In this document: positions 8,125 to 16,350 of the stretch, in pieces
Position numbering within the stretch: position 1 is the first letter of the stretch
How the letters are laid out: every line of letters begins with the position of its first letter
Source of the DNA: a virus
Virus record (IMG/VR): IMGVR_UViG_3300034082_001676
Span: 1 to 64,000 of that record
Reading direction: 5' to 3' (one strand)
DNA: 64,000 nt
Translations under genes and position numbers: made by a program
The notes under the pieces: model-generated
The model's database searches: none
What the model was told of the DNA's origin: nothing
Seen by the model: only the letters and a program-made list of their open reading frames with translations

Positions 8125-8562
8125 TTACTTAATTTCCACAATATCAATGATACGTGGTTTTTCGGATTCCGGAACGTTACGGAAAAGTTGAATTCTCAAC
8201 ATACCGTTTCTAATCTCGGCTACCTTAACTTCCATGTGCTCTGCTAAAGTAAAAGTTTTTTCAAAGTCTCGTGTAGCAAGTCCACGATGAAGGTACATGG
8301 CATCTCCTAAAGACATTTCTTTAGATTCGCCAAATACGCTCAATTGATTGCGCTCGACTTCTACTCGAATTTCTTCCTTCTCAAATCCAGTAATTGCAAT
8401 TTGAATTTCGTATTGGTCTTCATTCCATTTGAGGATATTAAATGGAGGATAGTTGGTAGACACTTGGTTGGCAAATCTGCGTTCCATTTGGTCAAACATT
8501 GTGTCAAATCCCACAAGTGCTCTGCTCAGTGTGTCTAATCTCGATAGTTGATTGTTGTTCAT
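8125..8562 (-). CDS. Small heat-shock protein (Hsp20 / alpha-crystallin)
   Basis: 145 residues from the ATG at 8562, which has a perfect AAGGAG 8 bases upstream; an upstream in-frame start lacks this. The alpha-crystallin domain spans about 35-135: PPFNILKWNEDQYEIQIAITGF, then LSVFGESKE, LHRGLATRDFEKTFTL and VAEIRNGMLRIQL. It holds unfolded proteins for refolding by the DnaK encoded just upstream. Hsp20 genes are common in T4-like cyanophages. Confidence 0.92.
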   Translation of the reverse strand: MNNNQLSRLDTLSRALVGFDTMFDQMERRFANQVSTNYPPFNILKWNEDQYEIQIAITGFEKEEIRVEVERNQLSVFGESKEMSLGDAMYLHRGLATRDFEKTFTLAEHMEVKVAEIRNGMLRIQLFRNVPESEKPRIIDIVEIK

Positions 8563-8568
8563 AATAGT

Positions 8569-8585
8569 CTCCTTATAAAGTAAGA
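8569..8585 (-). repeat. Leader element shared by hsp20 and dnaK, copy 1
   Basis: The 17 bases CTCCTTATAAAGTAAGA (plus strand) are identical to 10529-10545 upstream of dnaK. On the mRNA this reads UCUUACUUUAUAAGGAG and includes the Shine-Dalgarno. It may be a shared translational control element. Confidence 0.6.
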
Positions 8586-8590
8586 ACAAT

Positions 8591-8611
8591 GGGGGCCTCG
8601 AAAGTACCCCC
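8591..8611 (-). terminator. G/C hairpin between dnaK and hsp20
   Basis: GGGGG and CCCCC arms separated by 11 bases lie 11 bases after the dnaK stop. There is no U-run, so it is probably a processing or stability hairpin. Confidence 0.35.
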
Positions 8612-8621
8612 TATTTGACAA

Positions 8622-10523
8622 TTAGCTAAACTTAGTTTCAGTAAACGTAGCGTCTACCACATTGTCATCTGCTTTGGCTTCTGGTTGAGGCGCCTGAGCT
8701 GCCTGTTCCTTGGCCTGCTTTTTATCCAATAATGTTTTCATTGCCGGATAAACCTTGTTGAGTTCTTCAGTGATCTTTTCAGGGTCTGTGCCTTTGGTAG
8801 CTTCTTCTACTGCTTTGATCACTGTTTCTAACTCAGTGATTTCTGTTTCAGAAAGTTCTGAACGGAACTCTTCTAGATCTTTACGTACTTCGTGCATCTG
8901 TGCTTCAGCACCATTACGTGTTTCAATCAGTGTACGTGCTTTCTTATCTGCTTCTGCATTGACTTCAGCATCTTGAACCATACGCTCGATTTCTTCTTTG
9001 CTCAATCCACTATCTGATTTAATAGTGATTTTGTTTTCTTTGCCGGTGTTTTTGTCTTTGGCGCTGACGTGCATGATACCGTTGGCGTCAATGTCAAAAC
9101 TCACTTCAATCTGAGGTTGTCCTCTGCGTCCTGGTGCAATACCTTCTAGGTTAAACTCGCCTAGTAACTTGTTATGTTGTACGAGTTCGCGTTCACCTTG
9201 AAACGCTTTGATGGTCACAGCAGGCTGGTTGTCTTCTGCTGTAGAGAATGTTTGACTAGCTTTAGTTGGGATAGTTGTATTCTTTTGCACCAGCTTGGTC
9301 ATAATGCCACCCATGGTCTCAATGCCTAGACTCAACGGTGTAACATCCAACAACAAAACGTCATTGCGATCACCACCTAGAACAGCACCTTGAATGGCGG
9401 CGCCTGCGGCCACAGCTTCGTCGGGGTTAACATCTTTACGGGGTGCTTTGCCAAACAGTTGCTCAACAGCTTCTTGTACTTTAGGCATACGTGTTTGACC
9501 ACCAACAAGAATAACTTCGTCGATGTCAGTGGCGGTAATGCCTGCATCTTTCATAGCTGTGCGGCAAGGTGCTAGACTACGTTCGATTAGATCAGCTACA
9601 AGACTTTCTAGTTTTGCACGGGTGATCTTTACCACTAGATGTTTAGGACCACTAGCATCAGCTGTAACGTATGGAAGATTGACTTCTGTTTGTGCAGAAC
9701 TCGATAATTCAATCTTGGCTTTTTCAGCAGCATCTTTTAAACGCTGTAGGGCAAGCATATCTTTCTTGAGATCGATTCCGGAATCTTTCTTGAATTCATC
9801 AACTAGGAATTCCATAATGCGTTGGTCAAAATCTTCACCACCTAGAAAGGTGTCACCATTGGTGCTTAGTACTTCGATTTGTTTGTCGCCTTCCACGTTC
9901 GCGATCTCAATGATCGATACGTCGAAAGTACCGCCACCAAGATCATAAACAGCAATCTTCCTGTCAGCTTTATCAGACTTATCAACGCCATAACTAAGAG
10001 CTGCCGCAGTAGGCTCGTTAATAATACGCAGTACCTCCAAGCCGGCAATCTGTCCAGCATCCTTGGTAGCTTGTCTTTGGCTGTCGTTAAAGTACGCAGG
10101 AACTGTGATAACTGCTTGAGTAACTTCATGACCTAAATAATCCTCCGCTGTCTTTTTCATTTTACGCAGAACTTCTGCTGAAATCTGCGGAGGAGCAAGA
10201 CGTTGTTCTCCTGCCTTGACCCAAGCATCACCATTACCGTTTTGGATAATTTCATAAGGCATCAGGTCGATGTCCTTTTGAACTGCATCCTCAGTGAATT
10301 TACGACCAATCAAACGCTTGGCAGCATAGATGGTGTTTTTGGGATTTGTTACTGCCTGGCGTTTTGCGCTGGCACCAACTAGAATTTCATTGTTGGTGTA
10401 GGCAACCACGCTGGGTGTAGTTCTAGCACCTTCTGAATTCTCAATAACTTTGGGAATTCCATTTTCGACGATAGCCACGCAAGAATTCGTGGTGCCGAGG
10501 TCAATACCGATGATCTTAGACAT
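8622..10523 (-). CDS. dnaK: DnaK (Hsp70) chaperone
   Basis: 633 residues, full length. The ATPase domain has [36 protein letters not shown] and [13 protein letters not shown]. The interdomain linker is [18 protein letters not shown], followed by the substrate domain with [19 protein letters not shown]. The acidic tail reads [11 protein letters not shown]. No DnaJ or GrpE is visible, so it would rely on the host's. A full Hsp70 in a phage is unusual. Its leader shares 17 bases with that of hsp20 and has two inverted repeats further upstream. Confidence 0.97.
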   Translation of the reverse strand: MSKIIGIDLGTTNSCVAIVENGIPKVIENSEGARTTPSVVAYTNNEILVGASAKRQAVTNPKNTIYAAKRLIGRKFTEDAVQKDIDLMPYEIIQNGNGDAWVKAGEQRLAPPQISAEVLRKMKKTAEDYLGHEVTQAVITVPAYFNDSQRQATKDAGQIAGLEVLRIINEPTAAALSYGVDKSDKADRKIAVYDLGGGTFDVSIIEIANVEGDKQIEVLSTNGDTFLGGEDFDQRIMEFLVDEFKKDSGIDLKKDMLALQRLKDAAEKAKIELSSSAQTEVNLPYVTADASGPKHLVVKITRAKLESLVADLIERSLAPCRTAMKDAGITATDIDEVILVGGQTRMPKVQEAVEQLFGKAPRKDVNPDEAVAAGAAIQGAVLGGDRNDVLLLDVTPLSLGIETMGGIMTKLVQKNTTIPTKASQTFSTAEDNQPAVTIKAFQGERELVQHNKLLGEFNLEGIAPGRRGQPQIEVSFDIDANGIMHVSAKDKNTGKENKITIKSDSGLSKEEIERMVQDAEVNAEADKKARTLIETRNGAEAQMHEVRKDLEEFRSELSETEITELETVIKAVEEATKGTDPEKITEELNKVYPAMKTLLDKKQAKEQAAQAPQPEAKADDNVVDATFTETKFS

Positions 10524-10528
10524 AATAT

Positions 10529-10545
10529 CTCCTTATAAAGTAAGA
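10529..10545 (-). repeat. Leader element shared by hsp20 and dnaK, copy 2
   Basis: Same 17 bases as 8569-8585, placed at the same distance from the start codon (within one base). Confidence 0.6.
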
Positions 10546-10555
10546 TCTAAATTGT

Positions 10556-10596
10556 GAGCACTATGCTCTGTAAATTGCCCTATTGGTACAATTTAC
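10556..10596 (-). promoter_or_regulatory. Two inverted repeats in the dnaK upstream region
   Basis: GAGCA-cta-TGCTC (10556-10568) is followed by GTAAATTG and CAATTTAC separated by 11 bases (10570-10596). The second has the size of a repressor operator; it does not match the CIRCE consensus. A GATAAATA box lies just upstream on the minus strand (10601-10608). Confidence 0.4.
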
Positions 10597-10604
10597 GATT
10601 TTAT

Positions 10605-11186
10605 TTATCTTTGATGTGCCAACGGTTGAAAAAGTTCACCGTTGATACTACTAGCAGTTCGTAATTTTTTATAAACATTCTGAACACCTACTGCTTGATT
10701 CCAAGCATCTTCAAGGGCATGATGTTTTAGTACAGGAGGCCGGTTAGGATTGATTCCAATGTCAAATATAGTGCGAGTATCGCGTACTTCCCAGAAACTC
10801 CAAGGAATAGCTTTGCCTATCTTGCGAAAATAATGTTCTAAAATAATAACATCAAATCCTGCACCATGACTCCATACTCGCTTGCCGCCCCAACAAAACT
10901 TATACAGTTGTGTCATTGCTTCTTCGATAGAAATTCTATTTGCAGGATCAAATGCTTCGTCCTGAGCAGCTTGGCTTTGATTGGACCACCAGTCTAAGGT
11001 AGCCTGACTAACCGTAGCACCAATCCGATCACAACTATCAACATCAACACGGACATAAAATTTCTCACATTTTGGGTCATTAACATCGTCACCAAACGGA
11101 TCAAATTTAACTGCTCCGATAGTAAGGATAGTTGCGGTGGGGAGTACGTCTAGCGTCTCCAAGTCAATCATAATATCTGTGTTCAT
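10605..11186 (-). CDS. DEDDh 3'-5' exoribonuclease (Rv2179c-like)
   Basis: 193 residues. It keeps the DEDDh residues: MIDLETLDVLPTATILTIGA (Asp, Glu), WSHGAGFDVIILEHYF (Asp) and HHALEDAWNQA (His, Asp). The short loop pattern and the WW near residue 80 fit the Rv2179c/exonuclease X-like family that trims single-stranded RNA or DNA. It has its own sigma70-like promoter, with the ATG at the expected start site, so the early mRNA is probably leaderless. Confidence 0.88.
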   Translation of the reverse strand: MNTDIMIDLETLDVLPTATILTIGAVKFDPFGDDVNDPKCEKFYVRVDVDSCDRIGATVSQATLDWWSNQSQAAQDEAFDPANRISIEEAMTQLYKFCWGGKRVWSHGAGFDVIILEHYFRKIGKAIPWSFWEVRDTRTIFDIGINPNRPPVLKHHALEDAWNQAVGVQNVYKKLRTASSINGELFQPLAHQR

Positions 11187-11192
11187 ACAGCT

Positions 11193-11221
11193 ATTATACT
11201 ACCTTTCTGACCAATGGTCAA
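11193..11221 (-). promoter_or_regulatory. Sigma70-like promoter for the exoribonuclease
   Basis: TTGACC, 17-base spacer, TATAAT on the minus strand. The ATG begins 7 bases after the -10 box, so the transcript should start at the start codon. The palindrome TGACCATTGGTCA covers the -35 box and could be an operator. Confidence 0.75.
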
Positions 11222-11225
11222 TAGA

Positions 11226-11468
11226 TTAAAACATTTTTTTAGGAAGTTGTTGTTCTCTGAGCTTTTTATTCCAACGTGCTTTGGCTGCGCCAGCTTTGCG
11301 TTTGCGCTCAGTTGTGGGTTTTTCATAAAATTCACGGGCACGTAGTTCTTCCAAAAGTCCACTGTCGTCTATTTTCTTTTTGAATCTTCTTAGAGCTTGA
11401 TTGATATTTTCGTTTTCTTTGACAAAAACGGTATTACCAGTTAGTCTAATTGTATTATTGTTGTTCAT
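11226..11468 (-). CDS. rpsU: Ribosomal protein bS21
   Basis: 80 residues. It matches bS21: [20 protein letters not shown], then [18 protein letters not shown] and a basic tail with [11 protein letters not shown]. bS21 sits on the 30S head near the anti-Shine-Dalgarno. Phage copies are known from pelagiphage and huge phages and may bias initiation towards phage mRNAs. This fits the many short genes here with strong Shine-Dalgarno coupling. It overlaps the preceding gene by 14 bases. Confidence 0.93.
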   Translation of the reverse strand: MNNNNTIRLTGNTVFVKENENINQALRRFKKKIDDSGLLEELRAREFYEKPTTERKRKAGAAKARWNKKLREQQLPKKMF

Positions 11469-11841
11469 AAGTTCCTATTACGGTTTCTAATAATTTGATG
11501 CAGTCATCAATACTATATATAGCCTTTGTATTGACCTTAGCTAGGTTTTTTAGTATCCCAAAATAAGATGAATTACGTTGTGCAGCCATATAACCAGTTA
11601 TTAACTGATTTTCGTGTTCCGCATTAAAGATTATATGGTGACTCTTGTGTTTTTTATCAAACAACCAATCTGGACTACTGTTGTTCCAGATATAAAGAAC
11701 CACCATTGGTAAATTATTGATTTTCGACAATGCTGTAGATAATAATTGTGTTTGGTCAGCGGTAAGATTGACCAGCAACAATCTCACACCATCGTAGGCT
11801 ACGTCATCGGGATCGGTGACCAAAATCACTTTACTGTTCAT
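11455..11841 (-). CDS. Hypothetical protein
   Basis: 128 residues, mixed alpha/beta by composition: [22 protein letters not shown] at the start, then [15 protein letters not shown]. No catalytic motif or membrane segment is seen. Its 3' end overlaps rpsU and its 5' end overlaps the upstream membrane-protein gene, so the three form one translational unit. Confidence 0.65.
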   Translation of the reverse strand: MNSKVILVTDPDDVAYDGVRLLLVNLTADQTQLLSTALSKINNLPMVVLYIWNNSSPDWLFDKKHKSHHIIFNAEHENQLITGYMAAQRNSSYFGILKNLAKVNTKAIYSIDDCIKLLETVIGTYEQQ

Positions 11842-13288
11842 CTTTTTTTGCTTTCACACGTTGCCAAAGAGTGGACTTAGTCTGTTCTGCATTTTGAACG
11901 TATTCTACACTTCCTTGGTTTTCTTGATCTGCTGTGTCCCTTGTTTCTCCAACCAGGTCACTGTCTTTTTTTTTAGATTCGTCTGCGAGAACACGTTGTT
12001 CTTCTATCCATTTGGCAGCTTCGCCAGCAGCATCATCGTGATCAGGCTGCGGCCTTAGATAAGATTGCCAGGGTAGTTCTTTGATAACATTACGTTCAAA
12101 AAGTTTTCTCTGAAGTTTCAAACTGCTGTCAGGATGATCTGCTTTCCAACGGGTCATTGCAGATGCTTCACTTTCAGATGCTTGCGCCAATTCATCTTCA
12201 TCAGTGTGCTCTTCTTCTGTCGGTTCCTCAGTTTTATGGACCTGTGGACCCACTCGAAATTCTTCCGGTACTTGACTTACCCACGGTTTTAAAAGATAAG
12301 GATGTTTTTCAAAAATACCCAATTCTCTGTCTTCGACTGATAGTGTTGGTCCTTGAACCGGGAATGGCCATAATGGGCTGCCGGCCGGAATAAAAGGTTC
12401 TGCTTTTATTTTGACATCTTGCTCTGCGGCTTCTTGATCTAATTGACGAGCACGTTCTTTGCCTTGTTCGAACCATTCTTTTACTGCTAACTCGTCGTCT
12501 TCTTCTCGAGCAGTTCGGAACCATTGAAAACTGTATTGACTGGCCAACAACAAGATCACTGCCAGAGGATCAAATACCGCAACAATAATAATGATTACCC
12601 AGGTGACAGCTTTTTCTAATAGATTGGCATCTGGATTGCTTCCGTAAATAAAAGAAGCTATGTATTTTATTGGTCCAACCTCGGCCTCCACTTTTCGAAC
12701 CTCTGCCGCAATAGGTGCTCTCTCACTGTTAAGTGTAGAGATGGTCTTTTGCGATTGAGCAATTTCTTGAGTAATACGGCCGCGATCTTTTTGCTGGGCT
12801 TTACGAATTGCGACTGCTTTTTCGGCACCCTTTTCATCTGTTGAGCGACCCATAACTTGGTCCACTGCCTCATCAAGTTGTTTGAGAACTTTACGATTTG
12901 CATCTATATTTTCTTTTTCTGTTTTGATTTTCTCATCATAGACGGCAATCCTACTTTGTACGTCACCGCTTACAAGACTTTGATCACTATGTGCTTTTGA
13001 TAGGAATCCAAAGATACCCATTGATGTTATCACCATTAGGATAGCAATGGCCGCAATTAGATACGACCTAATAAAAATAGGAGCACGGGCCCAATTTATC
13101 TTGAGCCATACGGTGGCAATTAATTTGCTGACCTCTAACACAACACCCATTACAATAATAGGTATAACTGCGGCCGCAAAGATTGAAACAAGGCCAGCCA
13201 CGCTGTACCAAATTGCCACAGCAGATATAGTTAGTCCGCTTAGAAGAGCCAACCAGGCTATGATTTTATCACTTAGATTTATTTTCAT
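11831..13288 (-). CDS. Multi-pass membrane protein with a coiled coil
   Basis: 485 residues. Three hydrophobic segments lie at about 10-28, 32-55 and 72-95, followed by a charged coiled coil (about 105-195) and a fourth segment at about 228-255 (WVIIIIVAVFDPLAVILLL). The rest is an acidic cytoplasmic tail rich in Glu, Asp and Ser. I have seen similar proteins in T4-like aquatic phages annotated only as membrane protein. A role in host membrane takeover or lysis timing is possible given the lysin next door. Confidence 0.7.
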   Translation of the reverse strand: MKINLSDKIIAWLALLSGLTISAVAIWYSVAGLVSIFAAAVIPIIVMGVVLEVSKLIATVWLKINWARAPIFIRSYLIAAIAILMVITSMGIFGFLSKAHSDQSLVSGDVQSRIAVYDEKIKTEKENIDANRKVLKQLDEAVDQVMGRSTDEKGAEKAVAIRKAQQKDRGRITQEIAQSQKTISTLNSERAPIAAEVRKVEAEVGPIKYIASFIYGSNPDANLLEKAVTWVIIIIVAVFDPLAVILLLASQYSFQWFRTAREEDDELAVKEWFEQGKERARQLDQEAAEQDVKIKAEPFIPAGSPLWPFPVQGPTLSVEDRELGIFEKHPYLLKPWVSQVPEEFRVGPQVHKTEEPTEEEHTDEDELAQASESEASAMTRWKADHPDSSLKLQRKLFERNVIKELPWQSYLRPQPDHDDAAGEAAKWIEEQRVLADESKKKDSDLVGETRDTADQENQGSVEYVQNAEQTKSTLWQRVKAKKDEQ

Positions 13289-13296
13289 TGAGCTAG

Positions 13297-13303
13297 TATT
13301 TAC
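13297..13303 (-). promoter_or_regulatory. Late-type promoter box upstream of the 485-residue membrane protein
   Basis: GTAAATA on the minus strand, 8 bases before the ATG at 13288. It is a variant of TATAAATA. Confidence 0.4.
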
Positions 13304-13336
13304 CGGCCTTTAATAAAGTTAAAAACTATACTAAAT

Positions 13337-13672
13337 TTATTTAAAAAATATCAGCGCCATCATTACTGCTTGGACAATAAACCCCAATCCGATAGTAACT
13401 ACATTGAGCATATCTTTTTGCACCGTGGCTTTAACAAACAACAAGGTCAGGCCGCCCCAACATAACAGCACAAGATCCACTGCGGGCATCTTGTCAGTTA
13501 GGCCGCTCATTACTGCAAACAGACTAGGAACAGTAGCAGCGTGTAAGACAATAACTGCCAACCAACCAAATGTTTCTGCTGAAATATGACTGACCTTAGC
13601 CGTAGCCCAAGTTTTAAATTCTTGAAGATTTTCAAATTGGGGTAACGGATTAAATTTATTTAGATTAGCCAT
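13337..13672 (-). CDS. Small multi-pass membrane protein next to the lysin
   Basis: 111 residues from the ATG at 13672, which has AAAGGAAAG upstream; the longer frame would run deep into the lysin gene. About 35 cytoplasmic residues are followed by three hydrophobic segments (WLAVIVLHAATVPSLFAVM, AVDLVLLCWGGLTLLFV, VVTIGLGFIVQAVMMALIFF). It overlaps the lysin stop by 8 bases. The size, topology and position suit a holin, but similar proteins in aquatic phages are uncharacterised. Confidence 0.65.
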   Translation of the reverse strand: MANLNKFNPLPQFENLQEFKTWATAKVSHISAETFGWLAVIVLHAATVPSLFAVMSGLTDKMPAVDLVLLCWGGLTLLFVKATVQKDMLNVVTIGLGFIVQAVMMALIFFK

Positions 13673-14219
13673 TTGTTTTCTTTCCTTTGTAAAAGATATG
13701 ATTACCGATTGATCCAATTTTTTCTAAAGGCCAACGAGGATTGACATAGTTAGCATGATAATACAATGCTTCTTTCATTACGTCAAGTCGAAAGCCTTCC
13801 AATAACACTTTCTTGGCCACAGCCATACTTTCATTATAAGCTGATTGGTTAACAGGTCTAGCTTTGTGAGCAGTGTCACAGTACCATGAGAATTGGCAAA
13901 TGACTCTGTCTATCACTACTGACTTTTGAAAAACAACTGCACAGACATCTTTTGGGAACGAAGGATGAGCCGCCCTGTTCATAGTGACCTGTGCTACTGC
14001 TACTTTGCCTTCAAAGTTTTCGTGGCCTGCTTCGCGATAGATATTCATCGCTAGACATTCTAGTTGTCGTTCTCTAGTTTTGATTGACACAATATCAGGC
14101 GATGATAACATCTGACCCTCACGTAGCTTTGCCATTTTGGTCTGAGTAATACTTTGCACCAACATGGCTACTACAACTAAGCCCATAACATAGGCTGTAA
14201 ATCTAAATAACTTTTCCAT
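13665..14219 (-). CDS. SleB-type cell wall hydrolase (probable endolysin)
   Basis: 184 residues. An N-terminal hydrophobic segment (about 8-24) could act as a signal anchor. Residues 50-180 match the Hydrolase_2/SleB family: LAMNIYREAGHENFEGKVAV with the likely catalytic Glu, AVAQVTMNRAAHPSFPKDVC, CQFSWYCD, ALYYHANYVNPRW and IGNHIFYK. This family cleaves peptidoglycan glycan strands. A very strong AAGGAGG precedes the ATG. The anchor would allow holin-independent export with delayed release. Confidence 0.88.
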   Translation of the reverse strand: MEKLFRFTAYVMGLVVVAMLVQSITQTKMAKLREGQMLSSPDIVSIKTRERQLECLAMNIYREAGHENFEGKVAVAQVTMNRAAHPSFPKDVCAVVFQKSVVIDRVICQFSWYCDTAHKARPVNQSAYNESMAVAKKVLLEGFRLDVMKEALYYHANYVNPRWPLEKIGSIGNHIFYKGKKTNG

Positions 14220-14259
14220 AAGTCCTCCTTTGACTTGGTGTTGTAAAACTTCTACAACA

Positions 14260-14430
14260 TTACATAAAGGGAGTTAACTTCACGAGGCTCTGACAGAACC
14301 CTACTTTCGTGTAGTTGTCTCCATTAGCCACCACAACTTGTGGTACCTTTGGCGACCCTTGGCATCCCGAAAATACGGGTTTCTCATTGGCCAAGACCCG
14401 CGGACATGATTTTGATGGTATCTCTGTCAT
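14260..14430 (-). CDS. Candidate small protein (56 residues) in an otherwise gene-free gap
   Basis: ATG at 14430, stop at 14260. The product has three Cys (9, 23, 47), a Val-rich central strand (KVPQVVVANGDNY) and no membrane segment. It fills most of the 14220-14505 gap. The same DNA has several short inverted repeats (14331-14343, 14366-14379 nested in 14358-14395, 14403-14433), so a structured RNA is an alternative reading. The Shine-Dalgarno is weak (GAGAT). Codon-level conservation would decide. Confidence 0.45.
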   Translation of the reverse strand: MTEIPSKSCPRVLANEKPVFSGCQGSPKVPQVVVANGDNYTKVGFCQSLVKLTPFM

Positions 14431-14505
14431 GTCAACTATCTCAGTTTCTTTGCGAAACGTTTAATATATACCCCATAGATTCGAAATCTCCCGAGAAACT
14501 GGTGA

Positions 14506-14898
14506 TTATCGACGCATTTTGGAGATATCTTGTGCTTCTTCGTCCGAAAACACAGGCACCGCATTTGACTTGTGCATAGTGGCAATGCCTTTGACCTTGG
14601 TTCCTGTGTAGACTGGATTAGGTCGCAATACTGCATTGCCACCTGTGTTCACGCTCTTGATGTGAGCAGTACTACGGTCTGCCGGAATGGCAAGACTGTA
14701 ATTTCCCTTGAGTGGTTCTGCAGACAATGCTCGTTTACGCTTCTTGTCTTCAATTTCTACAGCCCATTTCTTCTGTAGTTCTTTCCAACTTTCGTCCAAT
14801 TCTCTAGCCTTTCTAGCGTGTTCAGCTGATGCAAACTTTTGCTTGCCTTTGCGTTTACCTGTGGTACTAAGCCACGGGCCTTCTAAATGCATTGTCAA
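14506..14898 (-). CDS. Conserved hypothetical phage protein with TTG start
   Basis: 130 residues, very basic, probably helical in the middle (ARKARELDESWKELQKKWAVE). The start GPWLSTTGKRKGKQKF is one I associate with a conserved aquatic-phage family of unknown role. GGAGG lies 6 bases before the TTG at 14898 but 12 before the next ATG, so TTG is favoured. It has its own strong promoter. Confidence 0.75.
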   Translation of the reverse strand: MTMHLEGPWLSTTGKRKGKQKFASAEHARKARELDESWKELQKKWAVEIEDKKRKRALSAEPLKGNYSLAIPADRSTAHIKSVNTGGNAVLRPNPVYTGTKVKGIATMHKSNAVPVFSDEEAQDISKMRR

Positions 14899-14902
14899 AA
14901 GA

Positions 14903-14955
14903 AACCTCCAAACTTGTTAAACTATGTTAGTAGTATAACATTTAGTTTGGAGGTT
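14903..14955 (-). repeat. 12-bp inverted repeat flanking a promoter start
   Basis: AACCTCCAAACT (14903-14914) and AGTTTGGAGGTT (14944-14955) are perfect inverted copies. One copy holds the Shine-Dalgarno of the downstream gene; the other fills most of the promoter spacer. A protein binding both arms would bracket the transcription start. Confidence 0.55.
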
Positions 14956-14960
14956 GTCAA
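14932..14960 (-). promoter_or_regulatory. Sigma70-like promoter TTGACA-17-TATACT
   Basis: Perfect -35, 17-base spacer and TATACT on the minus strand, driving the TTG-start gene. The DNA ligase promoter has the same -35, spacer and -10. Confidence 0.8.
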
Positions 14961-14969
14961 GACCCAATA

Positions 14970-15614
14970 TTACAAATCTATAGTTTCGGGATCTACCAAT
15001 GCCAATTCTTCAAATCCCCAACTCCTTTCCTCGCAAGAATAACATAAATTGCATTTTCCTCTGAGCTGCCGAGAACAAGAATGTGTATATGGTATTATAA
15101 AGTCAGTTCCTAGTTTGTACAATATATCAGTCATGTGTGGTTTAAGTAGATCCAAAAAAGGTTGCTGATACAATGGAGTTTGTTTGTAGACAAAACCTAG
15201 GCTGCCTTTGAATATTTTAATATCCGGCGATGGCATATTGTTTCCGCTCAGATAAATTTGTCCGTTAAACTGTTTGCATGTTTCAGCAACAACATTAGAG
15301 TCCATTCTTCCCTGGCGAATTGCCTCTTCAGTATTAGGAATATTATTCACGTGCAATATGCCAACTTGAAAATGGTCTTCAAACTGCTTTAAAATACGAG
15401 TTGCATACCTTGTCTCGCCTGTTGGTTTTTCTATAGTGAAAGCAGTCAATGATACTGTTTTTAATCGATCAGTCTGATATAGTTCTGTTAAAATTAAAGA
15501 TAACATTGCAGACGAGTCTAAACCGCCCGACATAAAAATTCCAATATTATCTACTTCCGGAATAGTAAAAGTAAACTCGCGTTCTAGGTGTTTAGGTCCA
15601 ATTGTTATTTTCAT
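14970..15614 (-). CDS. PP-loop ATPase with a QueC-like zinc motif
   Basis: 214 residues from the ATG at 15614; a longer frame would overlap the divergent gene. The ATP PP-loop is FMSGGLDSSAML. The C-terminus has C-x7-C-x2-C-x2-C (HSCSRQLRGKCNLCYSC) followed by EERSWGFEELALVDPETI, the arrangement in QueC, which makes preQ0. Other preQ0 genes (queD, queE, folE) are absent here, so it may act on another carboxylate or depend on the host. Asparagine-synthetase-like PP-loop enzymes are the main alternative. Confidence 0.7.
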   Translation of the reverse strand: MKITIGPKHLEREFTFTIPEVDNIGIFMSGGLDSSAMLSLILTELYQTDRLKTVSLTAFTIEKPTGETRYATRILKQFEDHFQVGILHVNNIPNTEEAIRQGRMDSNVVAETCKQFNGQIYLSGNNMPSPDIKIFKGSLGFVYKQTPLYQQPFLDLLKPHMTDILYKLGTDFIIPYTHSCSRQLRGKCNLCYSCEERSWGFEELALVDPETIDL

Positions 15615-15622
15615 ACTGTGGT

Positions 15623-15635
15623 TATTTATTAAATA
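15623..15635. promoter_or_regulatory. Overlapping divergent late-type promoter boxes
   Basis: AATAAATA on the minus strand (15623-15630) and TTAAATA on the plus strand (15629-15635) overlap by two bases. They end 8 bases and 4 bases before the two divergent ATGs, so both late mRNAs would be leaderless or nearly so. Confidence 0.55.
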
Positions 15636-15639
15636 CAGA

Positions 15640-16344
15640 ATGACCACTGATCCTAAATTTGCTTTTCCTACTAAACCAAACGACTTTTCATCGTCTTTAA
15701 ATATCGATGTATCAACCGAACATTTAATGTGCGAAATGCAATTAAGTGCAATAGGTTGCTGGGAGCCTTTAGATTTTTTAATTGATCAGTCAATTTGGGA
15801 AGACGACAAGGGTAGGCTTAAAGACCTATGGCGACCGTTCCAGCCAAAAGAAGGAATAACCAACGATAGAGATTCAATTTTATTGTTTGGGTTGAACGGT
15901 GACACTGCAATCAGTCCAACGGGATTGTCGCACGTTCACGCAAAAATAGGTCGTTTTCCAAAAGAAACTGAATTTACCTATCCAACTGATGCTGTTCCTC
16001 TACTACATTCTTGTCAGGAAATTATGGAATTCTTCTCCCCTATGTGTCGTAGTTTTATCATAAGATTAAATGCCGGCGGCTTTTACCCAAGACACAGAGA
16101 TCACTTTTTACTTAATCGTGATACATTTAGGCTTGTTACTTTTTTAGGTAACTCGAGCGATAATTTGGAATGGGAAGTAGAAGGTAATATTAAAACATTT
16201 TTACCAAATACTACCTACTATATCGATACTAGAAAAATGCATAGACTATCGTCGTGGAATCACGGCTCAACTATGATAGTATGGAATGTTCGAAAAACAT
16301 GGGTCAACGTTCTAAAAGTTTTAACACGATTAAAACATAAATGA
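15640..16344 (+). CDS. 2OG-Fe(II) oxygenase (aspartyl/asparaginyl hydroxylase-like)
   Basis: 234 residues. The jelly-roll core shows an iron site of His152-x-Asp154 (FYPRHRDHF) and His201 (RKMHRLSSWN), with Arg219 as a likely 2-oxoglutarate anchor. NAGGFYPRHRD fits the aspartyl/asparaginyl beta-hydroxylase-like group. The substrate is unknown. It is the only plus-strand gene in the first 36 kb and pairs with the PP-loop gene across a 25-base divergent promoter. Confidence 0.8.
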   Translation: MTTDPKFAFPTKPNDFSSSLNIDVSTEHLMCEMQLSAIGCWEPLDFLIDQSIWEDDKGRLKDLWRPFQPKEGITNDRDSILLFGLNGDTAISPTGLSHVHAKIGRFPKETEFTYPTDAVPLLHSCQEIMEFFSPMCRSFIIRLNAGGFYPRHRDHFLLNRDTFRLVTFLGNSSDNLEWEVEGNIKTFLPNTTYYIDTRKMHRLSSWNHGSTMIVWNVRKTWVNVLKVLTRLKHK

Positions 16345-16350
16345 ACAGTA

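Noticed and set aside
8622-10523. DnaK as a sign that the window is bacterial rather than phage
   Set aside because: Phage-type promoters, structural genes and overlapping short genes surround it on both sides without a break.
14281-14489. Row of short hairpins read as a possible structured RNA
   Set aside because: A 56-residue frame with a plausible composition spans nearly the same bases, so coding was preferred; kept as an alternative.
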